From assembly GCF_014200305.1 (NCBI RefSeq), contig NZ_JACHBL010000001.1:868001-932000 (forward strand): 64,000 nt of DNA. Direction: 5' to 3'. Both the position numbers and the translations under genes were made by a program. Under the pieces are notes generated by a model. The model had not been told where the DNA came from and searched no databases. It worked only from the letters and a program-made list of their open reading frames with translations. The stretch's first letter is position 1, and each line of letters starts with the position of its first letter. Of the stretch, positions 1-9,232 are shown piece by piece. This DNA is from Neomicrococcus lactis. GTDB lineage: Bacteria > Actinomycetota > Actinomycetes > Actinomycetales > Micrococcaceae.

Positions 1-1836
1 ACCGCACCGGTGCCCGCCGCCACCGATCCGGCGCTCATTCGAAACTTCTGCATCATCGCGCACATTGACCACGGTAAGTCCACCCTGGCCGACCGCATGT
101 TGCAGCTCACCGGCATCGTTTCGCAACGTGACATGAAGGCTCAATATCTTGACCGCATGGACATCGAGCGCGAGCGTGGCATCACCATCAAGAGCCAGGC
201 CGTGCGCATGCCGTGGGAAGTGGATGGCACCGCTTACGCCCTCAACATGATCGACACGCCGGGCCACGTGGACTTCACCTACGAAGTCTCTCGTTCGCTG
301 GCCGCGTGCGAAGGCGCCGTATTGCTGGTGGATGCAGCTCAGGGCATTGAAGCCCAGACGCTTGCCAACCTGTACTTGGCGATGGAAAACGACCTCACCA
401 TCATTCCGGTCCTGAACAAGATTGACCTTCCGGCAGCGCAGCCAGAGAAGTACGCGGCTGAATTGGCCAACCTCATTGGTGGAGATCCTGAGGACGTGCT
501 CCGCGTGTCTGGTAAGACCGGCGAAGGCGTCGAGGCCTTGCTGGATCGCATCGTGGGAACGCTGCCAAGCCCTGTGGGTGACGCCAACGCGCCGGCCCGC
601 GCCATGATTTTTGACTCCGTCTATGACACCTACCGCGGCGTGGTCACCTACGTTCGCGTGGTCGACGGCAACCTATCTCCGCGCGAGCGCATTCAGATGA
701 TGTCGACGCGTGCTACCCACGAACTCTTGGAGATCGGCGTCAGCTCGCCCGAGCCCGTCCCGACGAAGGGCTTGGGCGTTGGCGAAGTGGGCTACCTGAT
801 CACGGGCGTGAAGGACGTACGCCAGTCGAAGGTGGGCGATACCGTCACCAACTTCGCTAAGCCAGCCACGGAATCCCTCGGCGGCTACGAAGACCCGAAG
901 CCAATGGTGTTCTCCGGCCTGTACCCGATCGACGGCTCTGACTACCCAGCACTGCGCGATGCACTGGACAAGCTCCAGCTCAACGACGCTGCGCTTGTCT
1001 ACGAACCAGAAACCTCTGTGGCTCTGGGCTTCGGCTTCCGCGTTGGCTTCTTGGGCTTGCTGCACCTTGAAATCACCCGCGAACGCCTCGAGGCAGAATT
1101 CGGCTTGGACCTCATCTCCACCGCACCAAACGTGGTGTACCAGGTGAAGACCGAGGACAAGAAGATGACCACCGTGACGAACCCCAGCGAGTTCCCGTCC
1201 GGCAAGATTTTGGAAGTCCACGAACCAATGGTGGCAGCAACCATCCTTGCCCCGAACGAATTCGTGGGCGCCATCATGGAGCTGTGCCAGTCTCGTCGCG
1301 GCATCATGCGCGGCATGGACTACCTGTCTGAAGATCGCGTGGAGATCCGTTACCACTTGCCGTTGGCTGAAATCGTCTTCGACTTCTTCGACGTCTTGAA
1401 GTCCAAGACCCGCGGCTACGCCTCCCTGGACTGGAAGGCCGACGGTTCGCAGATCGCCGACCTCGTCAAGGTGGATATCTTGCTTCAGGGCGAGCAGGTG
1501 GACGCCTTCAGCGCCATCACCCACAAGGACAAAGCGTATTCCTACGGCGTCATGATGACCGGAAAGCTGCGTGAGTTGATTCCACGCCAGCAGTTCGAGG
1601 TGCCCATCCAGGCTGCCATCGGTTCCCGCATCATTGCCCGCGAATCCATCCGCGCTATCCGCAAGGACGTTCTTGCCAAGTGCTACGGCGGTGACATCTC
1701 CCGTAAGCGCAAGCTGCTCGAGAAGCAGAAGGAAGGCAAGAAGCGTATGAAGATGGTGGGCCGCGTCGAGGTTCCTCAGGAAGCCTTCATCGCAGCACTC
1801 TCTTCCAGCGACAGCTCCAAGGACAAGAAGAAGTAA
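1..1836 (+). CDS. lepA: Elongation factor 4 (LepA), 5' end at window edge
   Basis: Ribosomal back-translocase GTPase acting on the 70S ribosome. The reading frame is open from base 1. A GTG at base 10 gives 608 residues, but Arthrobacter-type LepA proteins carry a few extra residues before [12 protein letters not shown], so the true start probably lies just outside the window. Numbered from the GTG, the P-loop AHIDHGKST is at 17-25, DTPGH at 82-86 and NKID at 136-139. The lysine-rich C-terminal domain unique to LepA follows, ending KDKKK. It lies 6 nt upstream of hemW, the usual neighbour in this group. Identity is certain from the motifs and length; only the start is open. Confidence 0.97.
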   Translation, partial: TAPVPAATDPALIRNFCIIAHIDHGKSTLADRMLQLTGIVSQRDMKAQYLDRMDIERERGITIKSQAVRMPWEVDGTAYALNMIDTPGHVDFTYEVSRSLAACEGAVLLVDAAQGIEAQTLANLYLAMENDLTIIPVLNKIDLPAAQPEKYAAELANLIGGDPEDVLRVSGKTGEGVEALLDRIVGTLPSPVGDANAPARAMIFDSVYDTYRGVVTYVRVVDGNLSPRERIQMMSTRATHELLEIGVSSPEPVPTKGLGVGEVGYLITGVKDVRQSKVGDTVTNFAKPATESLGGYEDPKPMVFSGLYPIDGSDYPALRDALDKLQLNDAALVYEPETSVALGFGFRVGFLGLLHLEITRERLEAEFGLDLISTAPNVVYQVKTEDKKMTTVTNPSEFPSGKILEVHEPMVAATILAPNEFVGAIMELCQSRRGIMRGMDYLSEDRVEIRYHLPLAEIVFDFFDVLKSKTRGYASLDWKADGSQIADLVKVDILLQGEQVDAFSAITHKDKAYSYGVMMTGKLRELIPRQQFEVPIQAAIGSRIIARESIRAIRKDVLAKCYGGDISRKRKLLEKQKEGKKRMKMVGRVEVPQEAFIAALSSSDSSKDKKK

Positions 1837-1842
1837 TAGCGA

Positions 1843-3084
1843 ATGCCATCCATTTTGCCTGACGGGGATCCGGCTCCATCTGACGGTCGGCTCCCCGAAG
1901 GCACTGCCGCGCGCTCAGCCGGTCGCGACTTCTCGCTCTACGTGCACATCCCTTTTTGTGCGGTTCGTTGCGGCTATTGCGACTTCAACACCTACACAGC
2001 TAGCGAGTTGGGCGGCGGCGCGTCTCAAGCGACGTACGCCAACGCGGTCAGCCGTGAACTGGAGTTTGCTCAGCGTGCGCTGACAGAATCTGGTATCGAA
2101 TCGCGCCATCTGTCCACGGTGTTCTTTGGTGGCGGTACGCCAACCCTCTTGCCAGCCAATGACCTCGCCAGCGTGCTGCGCACGGCCAAGGACCTGTGGG
2201 GCTTCAAGGACGGCGCAGAAATCACCACCGAGGCCAACCCTGACTCCGTAACCAAAGAGTCTCTGAAGATTCTCAAGGACGCCGGCTTCACGCGGGTTTC
2301 TTTTGGCATGCAGTCGGCCGTTCCTCACGTGCTGAAGGTGCTTGACCGCACCCATCAGCCCGAAAACGTGGGTCTCATGGTTCAGGCAGCCAAGGACCTT
2401 GGACTGGATGTCAGCGTAGACCTCATCTACGGAACGCCGGGGGAGTCGCTCGAGGACTGGAAGACCAGCCTCGAGACCGCCATTGGCTACGAGCCGGACC
2501 ACATCTCGGCATACTCGCTCATTGTTGAGCCCGGAACGAAGCTAGCGGCTCAGATGCGCCGCGGCGAAGTGCCGGAAGTGGACGAAGACGATCACGCCGA
2601 AAAGTACGAACTGTCTGACCGCATGCTCGCGGCAGCTGGCTTCACTTGGTACGAAGTTTCCAACTGGGCCAAAACTGAGGACCAACGCAGCGAGCACAAC
2701 CTTGCCTATTGGCGCGGCAACGATTGGTGGGGCGCAGGCCCTGGCGCGCACTCACACATTGGTGGAACGCGCTTTTGGAACGTCAAGCACCCGACTGCAT
2801 ATCAGGGGCGCGTTGACGCATTGGTGTCGCCTGCGGCTGCCCGGGAAATTCCGGACGAAGATGCCCAGTATCTGGAAGAACTCATGCTGAAGGTGCGCAT
2901 CGCCGAAGGCTTGCCACTGTCTGCTTTGCGGGATGATGCACGACGACGCGTGGCCGGCTTGATTGCCGATCGCTTAGTTGAGCCGGGGCCTGCATTGGGT
3001 GCGTCGGGGGAGAAGCGTTTGGTCTTGACGCTCAACGGTCGCCTTCTGGCGGACCGCGTGGTCAAGATTCTTGCCGACTTCTAG
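1843..3084 (+). CDS. hemW: Radical SAM heme chaperone HemW (formerly HemN-like)
   Basis: 413-residue radical SAM protein. The cluster-binding CxxxCxxC is at C39, C43 and C46 (FCAVRCGYC), and the glycine-rich SAM-binding segment FFGGGTPT lies near residue 95. The third cysteine is followed by DF as in HemW. True HemN has CxxxCxxC followed by another cysteine. The family inserts heme into respiratory enzymes and is cytoplasmic. ATG 1843 follows the lepA stop by 6 nt, suggesting co-transcription. Its stop TAG overlaps the stop of the convergent DUF4870 gene in one CTAG. Confidence 0.93.
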   Translation: MPSILPDGDPAPSDGRLPEGTAARSAGRDFSLYVHIPFCAVRCGYCDFNTYTASELGGGASQATYANAVSRELEFAQRALTESGIESRHLSTVFFGGGTPTLLPANDLASVLRTAKDLWGFKDGAEITTEANPDSVTKESLKILKDAGFTRVSFGMQSAVPHVLKVLDRTHQPENVGLMVQAAKDLGLDVSVDLIYGTPGESLEDWKTSLETAIGYEPDHISAYSLIVEPGTKLAAQMRRGEVPEVDEDDHAEKYELSDRMLAAAGFTWYEVSNWAKTEDQRSEHNLAYWRGNDWWGAGPGAHSHIGGTRFWNVKHPTAYQGRVDALVSPAAAREIPDEDAQYLEELMLKVRIAEGLPLSALRDDARRRVAGLIADRLVEPGPALGASGEKRLVLTLNGRLLADRVVKILADF

Positions 3085-3503
3085 TCGATCAGTCGCAGGT
3101 TGAAGCGGTAGCGGTAAGGGCGACCCTTGTTAACCTCGATGCCTGCGATGACACCGTTGATGGTCAAGAAGAGCCACAGCAGAACTGCGATGAAGGCAAA
3201 GAATCCACCGATGATGGGGATCATCGACAAGAGGTTCGCGACGATTGCCAGAAGGGTTGGTGGAAGCGTGAAGTTGAACGCTTCCTTGGACTCCTGAGCC
3301 GTGAATGGTCCACGATCGCGGAAAACATAGTGAATGATGCCGGAAGGCACACATCCCAAGATCGAGCCGAAGTGAGCAATAGTGGCCCACTGGCGATCTT
3401 CACTTGGAGTCAAGTGGCGTGGCTGTTGCGCAGACGCTTCAAAGCGGGAATTGTCCTGAGGATTCCTAGGGTTCCCACCGCCGTTGTTTGGCCCGCCGTT
3501 CAC
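3081..3503 (-). CDS. DUF4870 domain membrane protein
   Basis: Small membrane protein of about 140 residues. The N-terminus is glycine/asparagine rich and disordered. It is followed by the DUF4870 pattern: a soluble segment (SEDRQWATIAHFGS), a first hydrophobic helix, an FNFTLPP loop and two further helices. I chose the GTG at 3503 because AAGGAG lies 9 nt upstream (3513-3518). An in-frame ATG at 3539 would add 12 residues but lacks such a site. The function of the family is unknown. It converges on hemW, sharing the stop bases CTAG. Confidence 0.8.
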   Translation of the reverse strand: MNGGPNNGGGNPRNPQDNSRFEASAQQPRHLTPSEDRQWATIAHFGSILGCVPSGIIHYVFRDRGPFTAQESKEAFNFTLPPTLLAIVANLLSMIPIIGGFFAFIAVLLWLFLTINGVIAGIEVNKGRPYRYRFNLRLID

Positions 3504-3692
3504 CGTTGTTGACTCCTTGAAAGTGTTTTCATGTATCAAAAATGCTCGGCAGGTGCCGATGAATTCTCGCCCATCTTAACCTGCCAGCACCGCAATAACC
3601 GCATGGCTCGCGGAAACCAGGCGCATCTTTGCCTCAATTGCCGCGGGAAAGCACGACGACACATAGCCGCCGCCTTTTGGATAAGGACATGC

Positions 3693-3708
3693 AGATATGT
3701 GAATATCT
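3693..3708. promoter_or_regulatory. Putative ArsR operator and promoter of the ars operon
   Basis: Perfect inverted repeat AGATAT-gtga-ATATCT directly upstream of the arsR coding region. It overlaps a plausible -10 (GAATAT, 3701-3706) placed 18 nt after TTGGAT (3677-3682). A repressor bound here would block polymerase, as expected for autoregulated ArsR proteins. The promoter would put the transcript start at about the GTG at 3713, so a leaderless message is possible. Inferred from position and symmetry only. Confidence 0.45.
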
Positions 3709-3712
3709 ACAA

Positions 3713-4126
3713 GTGAAACTTGTTACGGCACTTCAATCTGAAGCTGAATCCAGCTGTTCGAGCCAAATGGTTCGGGCCGCCGTGGATGACTCAGCATCCG
3801 CAGATCTCGCAAACACCTTTAAGGCATTGAGCGATCCTTGCCGCGTCCGGCTCCTGTCCATCATTGCCGCCCACGAAAACCAAGAAGCCTGCGTGTGCGA
3901 CTTGAACGAGTCCTTCGAGCTTTCGCAACCCACCATCAGCCGTCACTTGAAGATTCTTGCCGACGCTGGTCTAGTCACTCGCGATAAGCGTGGTGTCTGG
4001 GTCTACTACCGCGCTAACAACGACGCGCTCGTCAAGCTGGCCGACTTCCTCTGGCCAAGTCAGCCTGCCGAACCGGTATCGAACCGTCGTACAGCTGCCC
4101 CTGCAAAGTTGGCGGCAAGAGCGTGA
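3713..4126 (+). CDS. arsR: ArsR-family arsenic-responsive repressor
   Basis: Winged-helix ArsR/SmtB repressor. The recognition helix region reads CDLNESFELSQPTISRHLK and contains the ACVCDL metalloid-site motif typical of ArsR, with two cysteines two residues apart. A further cysteine precedes the domain. The frame is open from 3629. Candidate starts are ATG 3689, GTG 3713 and ATG 3767 (119 aa), none with a strong ribosome site. I prefer 3713 because the dyad and -10 lie immediately upstream. The stop overlaps the aquaporin start as GTGA. It should repress arsR-aqp-arsC until arsenite or antimonite binds. Confidence 0.85.
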   Translation: MKLVTALQSEAESSCSSQMVRAAVDDSASADLANTFKALSDPCRVRLLSIIAAHENQEACVCDLNESFELSQPTISRHLKILADAGLVTRDKRGVWVYYRANNDALVKLADFLWPSQPAEPVSNRRTAAPAKLAARA

Positions 4127-4809
4127 CACCTACGGGCCTTCAGCGCGTCGTCGCAGAGTTCCTCGGCACAGCCTTCCTCGTGATGGGCGTGATCGGCTCG
4201 GGCATTTATGCCTCGAAGCTATCCACTACCGATGACGGACTAGCGCTTCTCGAAAACAGCATCGCCACGGGTGCAATTCTGGTTGCCTTGATCATCGCGT
4301 TCCAAGGAATTTCTGCCAGCTTCAATCCCGTAGTGACCTTGGTGGACCGTTTCCTGGGACATCTGGACACGAAACTCATGTTTGCCCTCATGGGTGCGCA
4401 AATGGCAGGTGGAATCACCGGCACGTGGCTCACGCACACCATGTTTGAAAAGCCAGCGTTCACCATTTCCACGAATGATCGCTTCGGCGGACATCTTTGG
4501 ATTTCCGAAGTCATTGCGACGATAGGGCTCTTGCTCATCATCTTCTTGACGATCAAGAGTGACAACGCGAGATATGTCTCCGTGGCCGTGGGTGGTTACA
4601 TCGCTGCCGGGTATTGGTTCACGTCATCCATGAGCTTCGCCAACCCAGCCGTGACGTTCGCTCGCGTTTTCACGGACACCTACGCCGGAATCACTCCAAC
4701 TTCCGCGTGGCCCTATATCGCTGCGCAGCTAGTGGGCGCCGCCCTCGCAACCGGCCTCATTGTTTTCCTCATCAAAAAGCCAACCCACTCTTCGAAGGAA
4801 CTCTCATGA
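4123..4809 (+). CDS. MIP-family channel in ars operon (AqpS-like arsenite channel)
   Basis: 228-residue integral membrane channel of the aquaporin/glycerol facilitator family, with six hydrophobic helices. The two half-helix motifs are NPV (SFNPVVTL, first half) and NPA (SFANPAVTFAR, second half). The first NPA is altered to NPV, a change often seen in solute-conducting members. It sits between arsR and arsC, starting with GTG inside the arsR stop (GTGA). The arsR-aqpS-arsC arrangement is known from Sinorhizobium meliloti, where AqpS lets arsenite made by ArsC leave the cell by diffusion. The same role is inferred here. No ArsB or Acr3 pump lies nearby. Confidence 0.85.
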   Translation: MTPTGLQRVVAEFLGTAFLVMGVIGSGIYASKLSTTDDGLALLENSIATGAILVALIIAFQGISASFNPVVTLVDRFLGHLDTKLMFALMGAQMAGGITGTWLTHTMFEKPAFTISTNDRFGGHLWISEVIATIGLLLIIFLTIKSDNARYVSVAVGGYIAAGYWFTSSMSFANPAVTFARVFTDTYAGITPTSAWPYIAAQLVGAALATGLIVFLIKKPTHSSKELS

Positions 4810-5249
4810 CTGACAACTCTGCAACCGCTGAAACCGCTAACCAGGCTGACCGCCCCAGCGTCCTTTTCGTCTGCGTGCACAACGCGGGTCGCTCGCAAAT
4901 GGCCGCAGGCTACTTGGAACATCTCGCCCAGGGTGCCATCGAGGTTCGTTCGGCAGGCTCTGAGCCAGCAGACAAAATCAACCCTTCTGCAGTAGAAGCC
5001 ATGCTCGAAGAGGGCATCGACATCCGCGATCAGAAGCCGAAGATCCTGACCACTCAGGCCGTCAAAGACTCAGACGTGGTCATCACCATGGGCTGCGGCG
5101 ATACGTGCCCCATCTTCCCGGGCAAGCGCTACGAGGACTGGAAACTGGAAGATCCAGCAGGCAAGGGCGTCGATTCCGTGCGCCCCATCCGTGACGAAAT
5201 TCGCGCGCGCATCGAGACGCTGATCAGCGAACTTCTTCCCACGCGCTAG
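4806..5249 (+). CDS. arsC: Arsenate reductase, low-molecular-weight phosphatase fold
   Basis: 147-residue cytoplasmic reductase of arsenate to arsenite. The phosphatase P-loop CVHNAGRSQM (Cys-X5-Arg) starts about 30 residues in. A downstream GCGDTCP segment and a DP motif (LEDPAGKG) complete the active site. Actinobacterial enzymes of this type use mycothiol/mycoredoxin or an internal cysteine relay with thioredoxin; the sequence alone does not decide which. ATG 4806 overlaps the aquaporin stop (ATGA) and GAAGGA lies 5 nt upstream. A longer open frame from 4614 runs inside the aquaporin gene and is not real. Confidence 0.93.
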   Translation: MTDNSATAETANQADRPSVLFVCVHNAGRSQMAAGYLEHLAQGAIEVRSAGSEPADKINPSAVEAMLEEGIDIRDQKPKILTTQAVKDSDVVITMGCGDTCPIFPGKRYEDWKLEDPAGKGVDSVRPIRDEIRARIETLISELLPTR

Positions 5250-6097
5250 TTATCCACTTCCGTCAGGAAGTCGATAATCTCCTCGACGCGACCCAGCAGG
5301 GCGGGTTCAACGTCGGCGTAGTTGGTTACGCGCGACAGAATGCGCTGCCACGCCAGGCCCAGGTCTTCGGGCGTGGAAGCTGGCCATCCAAACGCGGTGA
5401 CGATTCCGTTCTTCCAGTCTTGGCCGCGGGGGATAACTGGCCAGGCGGGAATTCCCAGAGCGCTGGGCTTGACCGCCTGCCACACGTCAACGTACGGGTG
5501 ACCCACAATCAGGACATTGCCGGCCGCGCCGGGAACTTTCATGGCGCGCTCGGCGATCTTCTGCTCCTTGGTGCCCATGACCAAGTGGTCTACAAGAATT
5601 CCCAAGCGACGCTGTGGGCTGGGCGCGAAGTCGGCGATCACCGCAGCCAAATCGTCGACGCCGTGGAGCGGTTCCACCACAATGCCTTCCACGCGAAGGT
5701 CGTGGCCCCACACTTTCTCCACCAGCTCGGCGTCGTGCTTACCTTCAACCAAGATGCGGCTGGCACGTGCGGTGCGCGCTTTCAATCCCTGGACCACTAC
5801 GGATCCGGAGGCAGAGCGCGCGACGGGAGGCAGCGTCGTCGTCTTCACGGGAGCAATGATGCGGACGGGTTCGCCATCCAAGAGGAAGCCGTAACCGGCC
5901 TTGAAGGAACGGGTCTTTCCGCCGCGGCCCTCCAAGTGGAGCACCAACATGCCGCCGGATTTCTCAATCCGCATAATTTCACCCACAAAGCCGGTCTCGA
6001 CGTCCTCGATGACCATGCCTTGCGCGGCGGGCACTTCTCGCAATGATTTCCGAACCGGCTTTCCAATTGCTTGCGGTCCCCATGAGCTGTAGTCCAC
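5246..6097 (-). CDS. DUF3097 family protein
   Basis: 283-residue actinobacterial conserved protein of unknown function. The first 110 residues look beta-rich (GFVGEIMRIEKSGGMLVLHLE). The middle contains ILVEGKHDAELVEKVWG and about 60 residues later LGILVDHLVMGTKE. The spacing and the acidic residues resemble a TOPRIM fold (EGxxD, then D-x-x-x-G), as in RNase M5 or primases; this resemblance is my inference. The GTG start at 6097 has GGAGAGGAGA immediately upstream. It is divergent from hrcA and its stop overlaps that of arsC. Confidence 0.8.
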   Translation of the reverse strand: MDYSSWGPQAIGKPVRKSLREVPAAQGMVIEDVETGFVGEIMRIEKSGGMLVLHLEGRGGKTRSFKAGYGFLLDGEPVRIIAPVKTTTLPPVARSASGSVVVQGLKARTARASRILVEGKHDAELVEKVWGHDLRVEGIVVEPLHGVDDLAAVIADFAPSPQRRLGILVDHLVMGTKEQKIAERAMKVPGAAGNVLIVGHPYVDVWQAVKPSALGIPAWPVIPRGQDWKNGIVTAFGWPASTPEDLGLAWQRILSRVTNYADVEPALLGRVEEIIDFLTEVDN

Positions 6098-6148
6098 ATC
6101 TCTCCTCTCCGGCCCTTGATGCTAGCAATGCCTCAAGAAGTATTAGAC

Positions 6149-6175
6149 TTAGCACTTGATCGTGTCGAGTGCTAA
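6149..6175. promoter_or_regulatory. CIRCE operator of hrcA-dnaJ
   Basis: TTAGCACTT, 9-nt spacer, GAGTGCTAA: the classic HrcA-binding inverted repeat with one mismatch from TTAGCACTC-N9-GAGTGCTAA. It lies 28 bp upstream of the hrcA ATG. A -10-like TATTAG (6141-6146) sits just before it and TTGATG (6116-6121) could be the -35 with a 19-nt spacer. The operon is therefore heat-shock controlled by its own first product. Confidence 0.92.
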
Positions 6176-6203
6176 AAGTATGAGCACTAGAGGGAGGTGC
6201 CGC

Positions 6204-7253
6204 ATGGATCAGTTCAAAGCTAGCCGACGAGATACGTCCAAAACGGAACCTCGTCGCCTCGAAGTTCTCCGGGCGATCGTTGAGGATTTCGTGCAGACCC
6301 GTGAGCCAGTGGGCTCCAAGGCTCTCGTGGAACGTCATCTCTTGGACGTCTCTGCTGCCACCATTCGTAATGACATGGCGGCGCTTGAGGACGAGGGCTT
6401 CATCGTTGCACCACACACGTCGGCCGGCCGCATTCCCACGGAAAAGGGCTACCGCCATTTCGTGGACATGATTGAGGAAGTTCGCCCGCTCTCGGCGGCG
6501 GAGCGACGTGCCTTCCAGGTCATGCTCGAGGGCGCTGAGGATGTTGACGAAATCCTGGACCGCACGGTTCGCATGCTGGCTCAGATTACGCAGCAGGTTG
6601 CGGTTTTGCAGGTTCCCATAGTGAACGACGACGCTGTTCGGCATCTCGAGCTCGTTTCGTTGGGTGCCACTCAAGCATTGATCGTGCTCATTTCTTCGAC
6701 CGGCAAGGTGGAGCAGCGCGTCATTGTGGCTCCAGCGAGCACCACGGACGAGTTGTTGAGCGAAGTACGCACGGCCATCCTGAGCACCATTCAGGGCAAG
6801 CCGATGATGGTCGTGGGAGCCGAGGCTCGCGTGGGCGTCACCACGTTGCCTTTCCCACTGCGAGAGCTTGGCGAGCTGGTTGCCGCCGGGCTCGAAGTCA
6901 TGGCGAATCAGGGCAACAGCTCGCGCTATTTGGTAGCTGGCACTGGAAACTTGGCACGCTCTACAAGCGACTTCCAGCAGACCATCACACCGATCTTGGA
7001 CACCCTTGAGGAACAAGTTGTCCTCTTGCGGTTGTTGTCAGAACTAGAACAGGACGCGCATGGAATCGCTGTGTCCATTGGACACGAGAATTCCTACGGA
7101 GGACTCTCCGAAGCTTCCCTCGTGACGTCCTCCTACGGACCCGGGCAGCTCGCGAAGCTCGGCGTCCTTGGCCCGACGCGCATGGATTACCCCGCAAGTA
7201 TGGCTGCCGTGAGAGCGGTAGCCCGATACTTGTCACGAATTTTGGCCAGCTAG
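6204..7253 (+). CDS. hrcA: Heat-inducible transcriptional repressor HrcA
   Basis: 349-residue repressor of class I heat-shock genes. The N-terminal winged helix (RRLEVLRAIVEDFVQTREPV, then SAATIRNDMAALEDEGFI) is followed by the GAF-like regulatory domain and ends in AVRAVARYLSRIL, as in the family. It binds CIRCE when GroEL is titrated away. ATG 6204 has GGGAGGTG at a good distance; the open frame extends back to 6156 but the extension would cover the CIRCE site. It is followed 37 nt later by dnaJ, the standard actinobacterial hrcA-dnaJ2 arrangement. Confidence 0.96.
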   Translation: MDQFKASRRDTSKTEPRRLEVLRAIVEDFVQTREPVGSKALVERHLLDVSAATIRNDMAALEDEGFIVAPHTSAGRIPTEKGYRHFVDMIEEVRPLSAAERRAFQVMLEGAEDVDEILDRTVRMLAQITQQVAVLQVPIVNDDAVRHLELVSLGATQALIVLISSTGKVEQRVIVAPASTTDELLSEVRTAILSTIQGKPMMVVGAEARVGVTTLPFPLRELGELVAAGLEVMANQGNSSRYLVAGTGNLARSTSDFQQTITPILDTLEEQVVLLRLLSELEQDAHGIAVSIGHENSYGGLSEASLVTSSYGPGQLAKLGVLGPTRMDYPASMAAVRAVARYLSRILAS

Positions 7254-7290
7254 CACCTAGCTGAATCGCTAGAAAGGAAACTGCCACCAC

Positions 7291-8415
7291 ATGGCAACCC
7301 ACTACGAGGTATTGGGCGTCTCCCAGGACGCCACCGCGGAAGAAATCAAGAAGGCGTACCGCAAGCTCGCCCGTAAGCTCCACCCGGACATCAACCCGGG
7401 CGCTGAGGCTGCTGAAGAGTTCAAGCTCGTCACGCGCGCGTATGAAGTGCTCTCCGATCCGGATAAGCGCAACATCTACGATCAGACGGGTAACGAGAAC
7501 GGCACGTCCCAAGGCTTCGGCGGCGGCGCTGGTGACTTCGGTTTCGGCGATATCTTTGAGCAGTTCTTCGGTGCTGCATCCGGCGCCGGTCAGGGTCCCA
7601 TCCCACGCACCAGCCGTGGACGCGATGCACTCATCACGGCAACCATCGAGCTCAAGGACGCCGTGCAGGGCACGGTTTACCCCTTGGACATCGAAACCGC
7701 CGTCACCTGCCCGGTCTGCGATGGCTCGTGCTGTGAAGCCGGCACGCAGCCGGAAACCTGCACCATTTGCCGCGGCCGCGGTCAGGTTCAGCGCCCGGTT
7801 CGTTCCTTCTTGGGACAGATGATGACCCTCGAAACCTGCTCCGCTTGCCGCGGACACGGCACCATCATTCCTAGCCCGTGCCGCGAGTGCCAGGGCCAGG
7901 GCCGCATCCGTGAGCGCGTCACCAAGCAGCTCAAGATTCCAGCAGGCGTCAGCACGGGCACGCGTATCCGCTTGGACAGCCAAGGCGAAGTCGGCCCCGG
8001 CGGCGGACCAGCCGGTGACCTCTACGTGGAAATCGACGTCAAGCGCCACGCCGTCTTCGAGCGCGAAGGAAACGACCTTCACGCCGAAGTCACGTTGCCA
8101 ATGACCGCTGCTTCGCTCGGAACCACCGTCAAGTTGGACACCTTCGATGGCTCGAAGGACGTCACCGTGGATCCAGGTACGCAGACGGGGCACACGGTCC
8201 GCTTGCCAGATCTTGGTGTGCCTCGTTTGCGTGGCTCGGGACGCGGAAACATCGTGGTTCACATCAACGTCGAGACTCCTACCAAACTCGACGACGAACA
8301 GCGCGAGCTCCTCGAAAAGCTCGCCGCACTGCGCGGCGAAGAGTTCGCTGAGGGCCGCGTGGAACAGCGCGGTGGCTTTTTCTCCCGCATCAAGGATCAC
8401 CTGAACTCTCGCTAG
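7291..8415 (+). CDS. dnaJ: Molecular chaperone DnaJ (hrcA-linked copy)
   Basis: 374-residue type I J-protein, co-chaperone of DnaK. The J domain (residues 1-70) has the HPD motif in [10 protein letters not shown] Gly/Phe stretch follows ([20 protein letters not shown]). The zinc region has four CxxC repeats: [24 protein letters not shown] and CRECQGQG; the first has SC in place of GxG and is slightly degenerate. The two C-terminal substrate domains follow. Shares the CIRCE-controlled transcript with hrcA. Confidence 0.96.
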   Translation: MATHYEVLGVSQDATAEEIKKAYRKLARKLHPDINPGAEAAEEFKLVTRAYEVLSDPDKRNIYDQTGNENGTSQGFGGGAGDFGFGDIFEQFFGAASGAGQGPIPRTSRGRDALITATIELKDAVQGTVYPLDIETAVTCPVCDGSCCEAGTQPETCTICRGRGQVQRPVRSFLGQMMTLETCSACRGHGTIIPSPCRECQGQGRIRERVTKQLKIPAGVSTGTRIRLDSQGEVGPGGGPAGDLYVEIDVKRHAVFEREGNDLHAEVTLPMTAASLGTTVKLDTFDGSKDVTVDPGTQTGHTVRLPDLGVPRLRGSGRGNIVVHINVETPTKLDDEQRELLEKLAALRGEEFAEGRVEQRGGFFSRIKDHLNSR

Positions 8416-8438
8416 AGCCTTCTCAAGAGAAGAGAATC

Positions 8439-9212
8439 ATGAGCAACCAGGCATTTTGGTTCGGTTCGTCGCTGGAGGACGTAACCTCCGGCGACGAGCT
8501 GGACCTTGAAGGCCCCGAAGGACACCACGCCGCCACGGTGAAGAGAATTACCGTGGAGGAATTGGTGGACCTCTTGGACGGTGCCGGTCACCGCGCCGAG
8601 TGCACGGTGTTGAGCACGTCCAAGACGGGCCTTCACTTGCGGGTTGAAGAACTTCGTACCGAAGACCCACCGCGCTTTCCCATCACGCTCGTGCAAGCAC
8701 TAGCTAAGGGAGACCGCGATCTGCAAGCCGTGGAGTCCGCGGTGGAGCTCAATGTCAGCCACGTAGTGCCCTGGCAGGCCGAGCGCAGCATTGTGAAATG
8801 GCCAGCAGATCGCGCCGCGAAGGCACTCGCCAAATGGGAATCCCTCATTTTGGCTGCCACCAAACAGTCGCGCCGCAGTTTCCGACCCAGCATTGAATCA
8901 GCGCTGACGACGCCGCAGCTCACCCGCCGCATCGAGGATTGGGTTGCGAACGGCTCACTTGTGGTGGTGTTGCACGAGGCCGAAGAAAATGCCTTGGGCG
9001 CGGTAGTTGGCACTTACGTGCGCGAACCGCGGGAAACGAGCGGCGGCGTCGTACTCATTGTGGGTCCTGAAGGCGGTGTCTCACCGCAAGAAATCGAAAA
9101 ATTCACCCAAGCGGGAGCCGTTCCAGCGCTACTCGGCAAGAACGTTTTGCGCAGCTCGAGCGCCGGTCCGGCGGCAATGGTGCTAGTGCGACACCTCGCC
9201 GGTGAGCTCTAG
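8439..9212 (+). CDS. rsmE: 16S rRNA (uracil1498-N3)-methyltransferase
   Basis: 257-residue SPOUT methyltransferase. The N-terminal PUA-like part contains GPEGHHAATVKRI. The SPOUT knot carries LIVGPEGGVSPQEIEKF and LGKNVLRSSSAGPAAM, the SAM-binding signatures of RsmE. It methylates U1498 in the decoding region of the small subunit. It begins 23 nt after dnaJ, and hrcA-dnaJ-rsmE is a common actinobacterial order. Confidence 0.94.
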   Translation: MSNQAFWFGSSLEDVTSGDELDLEGPEGHHAATVKRITVEELVDLLDGAGHRAECTVLSTSKTGLHLRVEELRTEDPPRFPITLVQALAKGDRDLQAVESAVELNVSHVVPWQAERSIVKWPADRAAKALAKWESLILAATKQSRRSFRPSIESALTTPQLTRRIEDWVANGSLVVVLHEAEENALGAVVGTYVREPRETSGGVVLIVGPEGGVSPQEIEKFTQAGAVPALLGKNVLRSSSAGPAAMVLVRHLAGEL

Positions 9213-9232
9213 ACGCTAACGAGCTCTAGACC

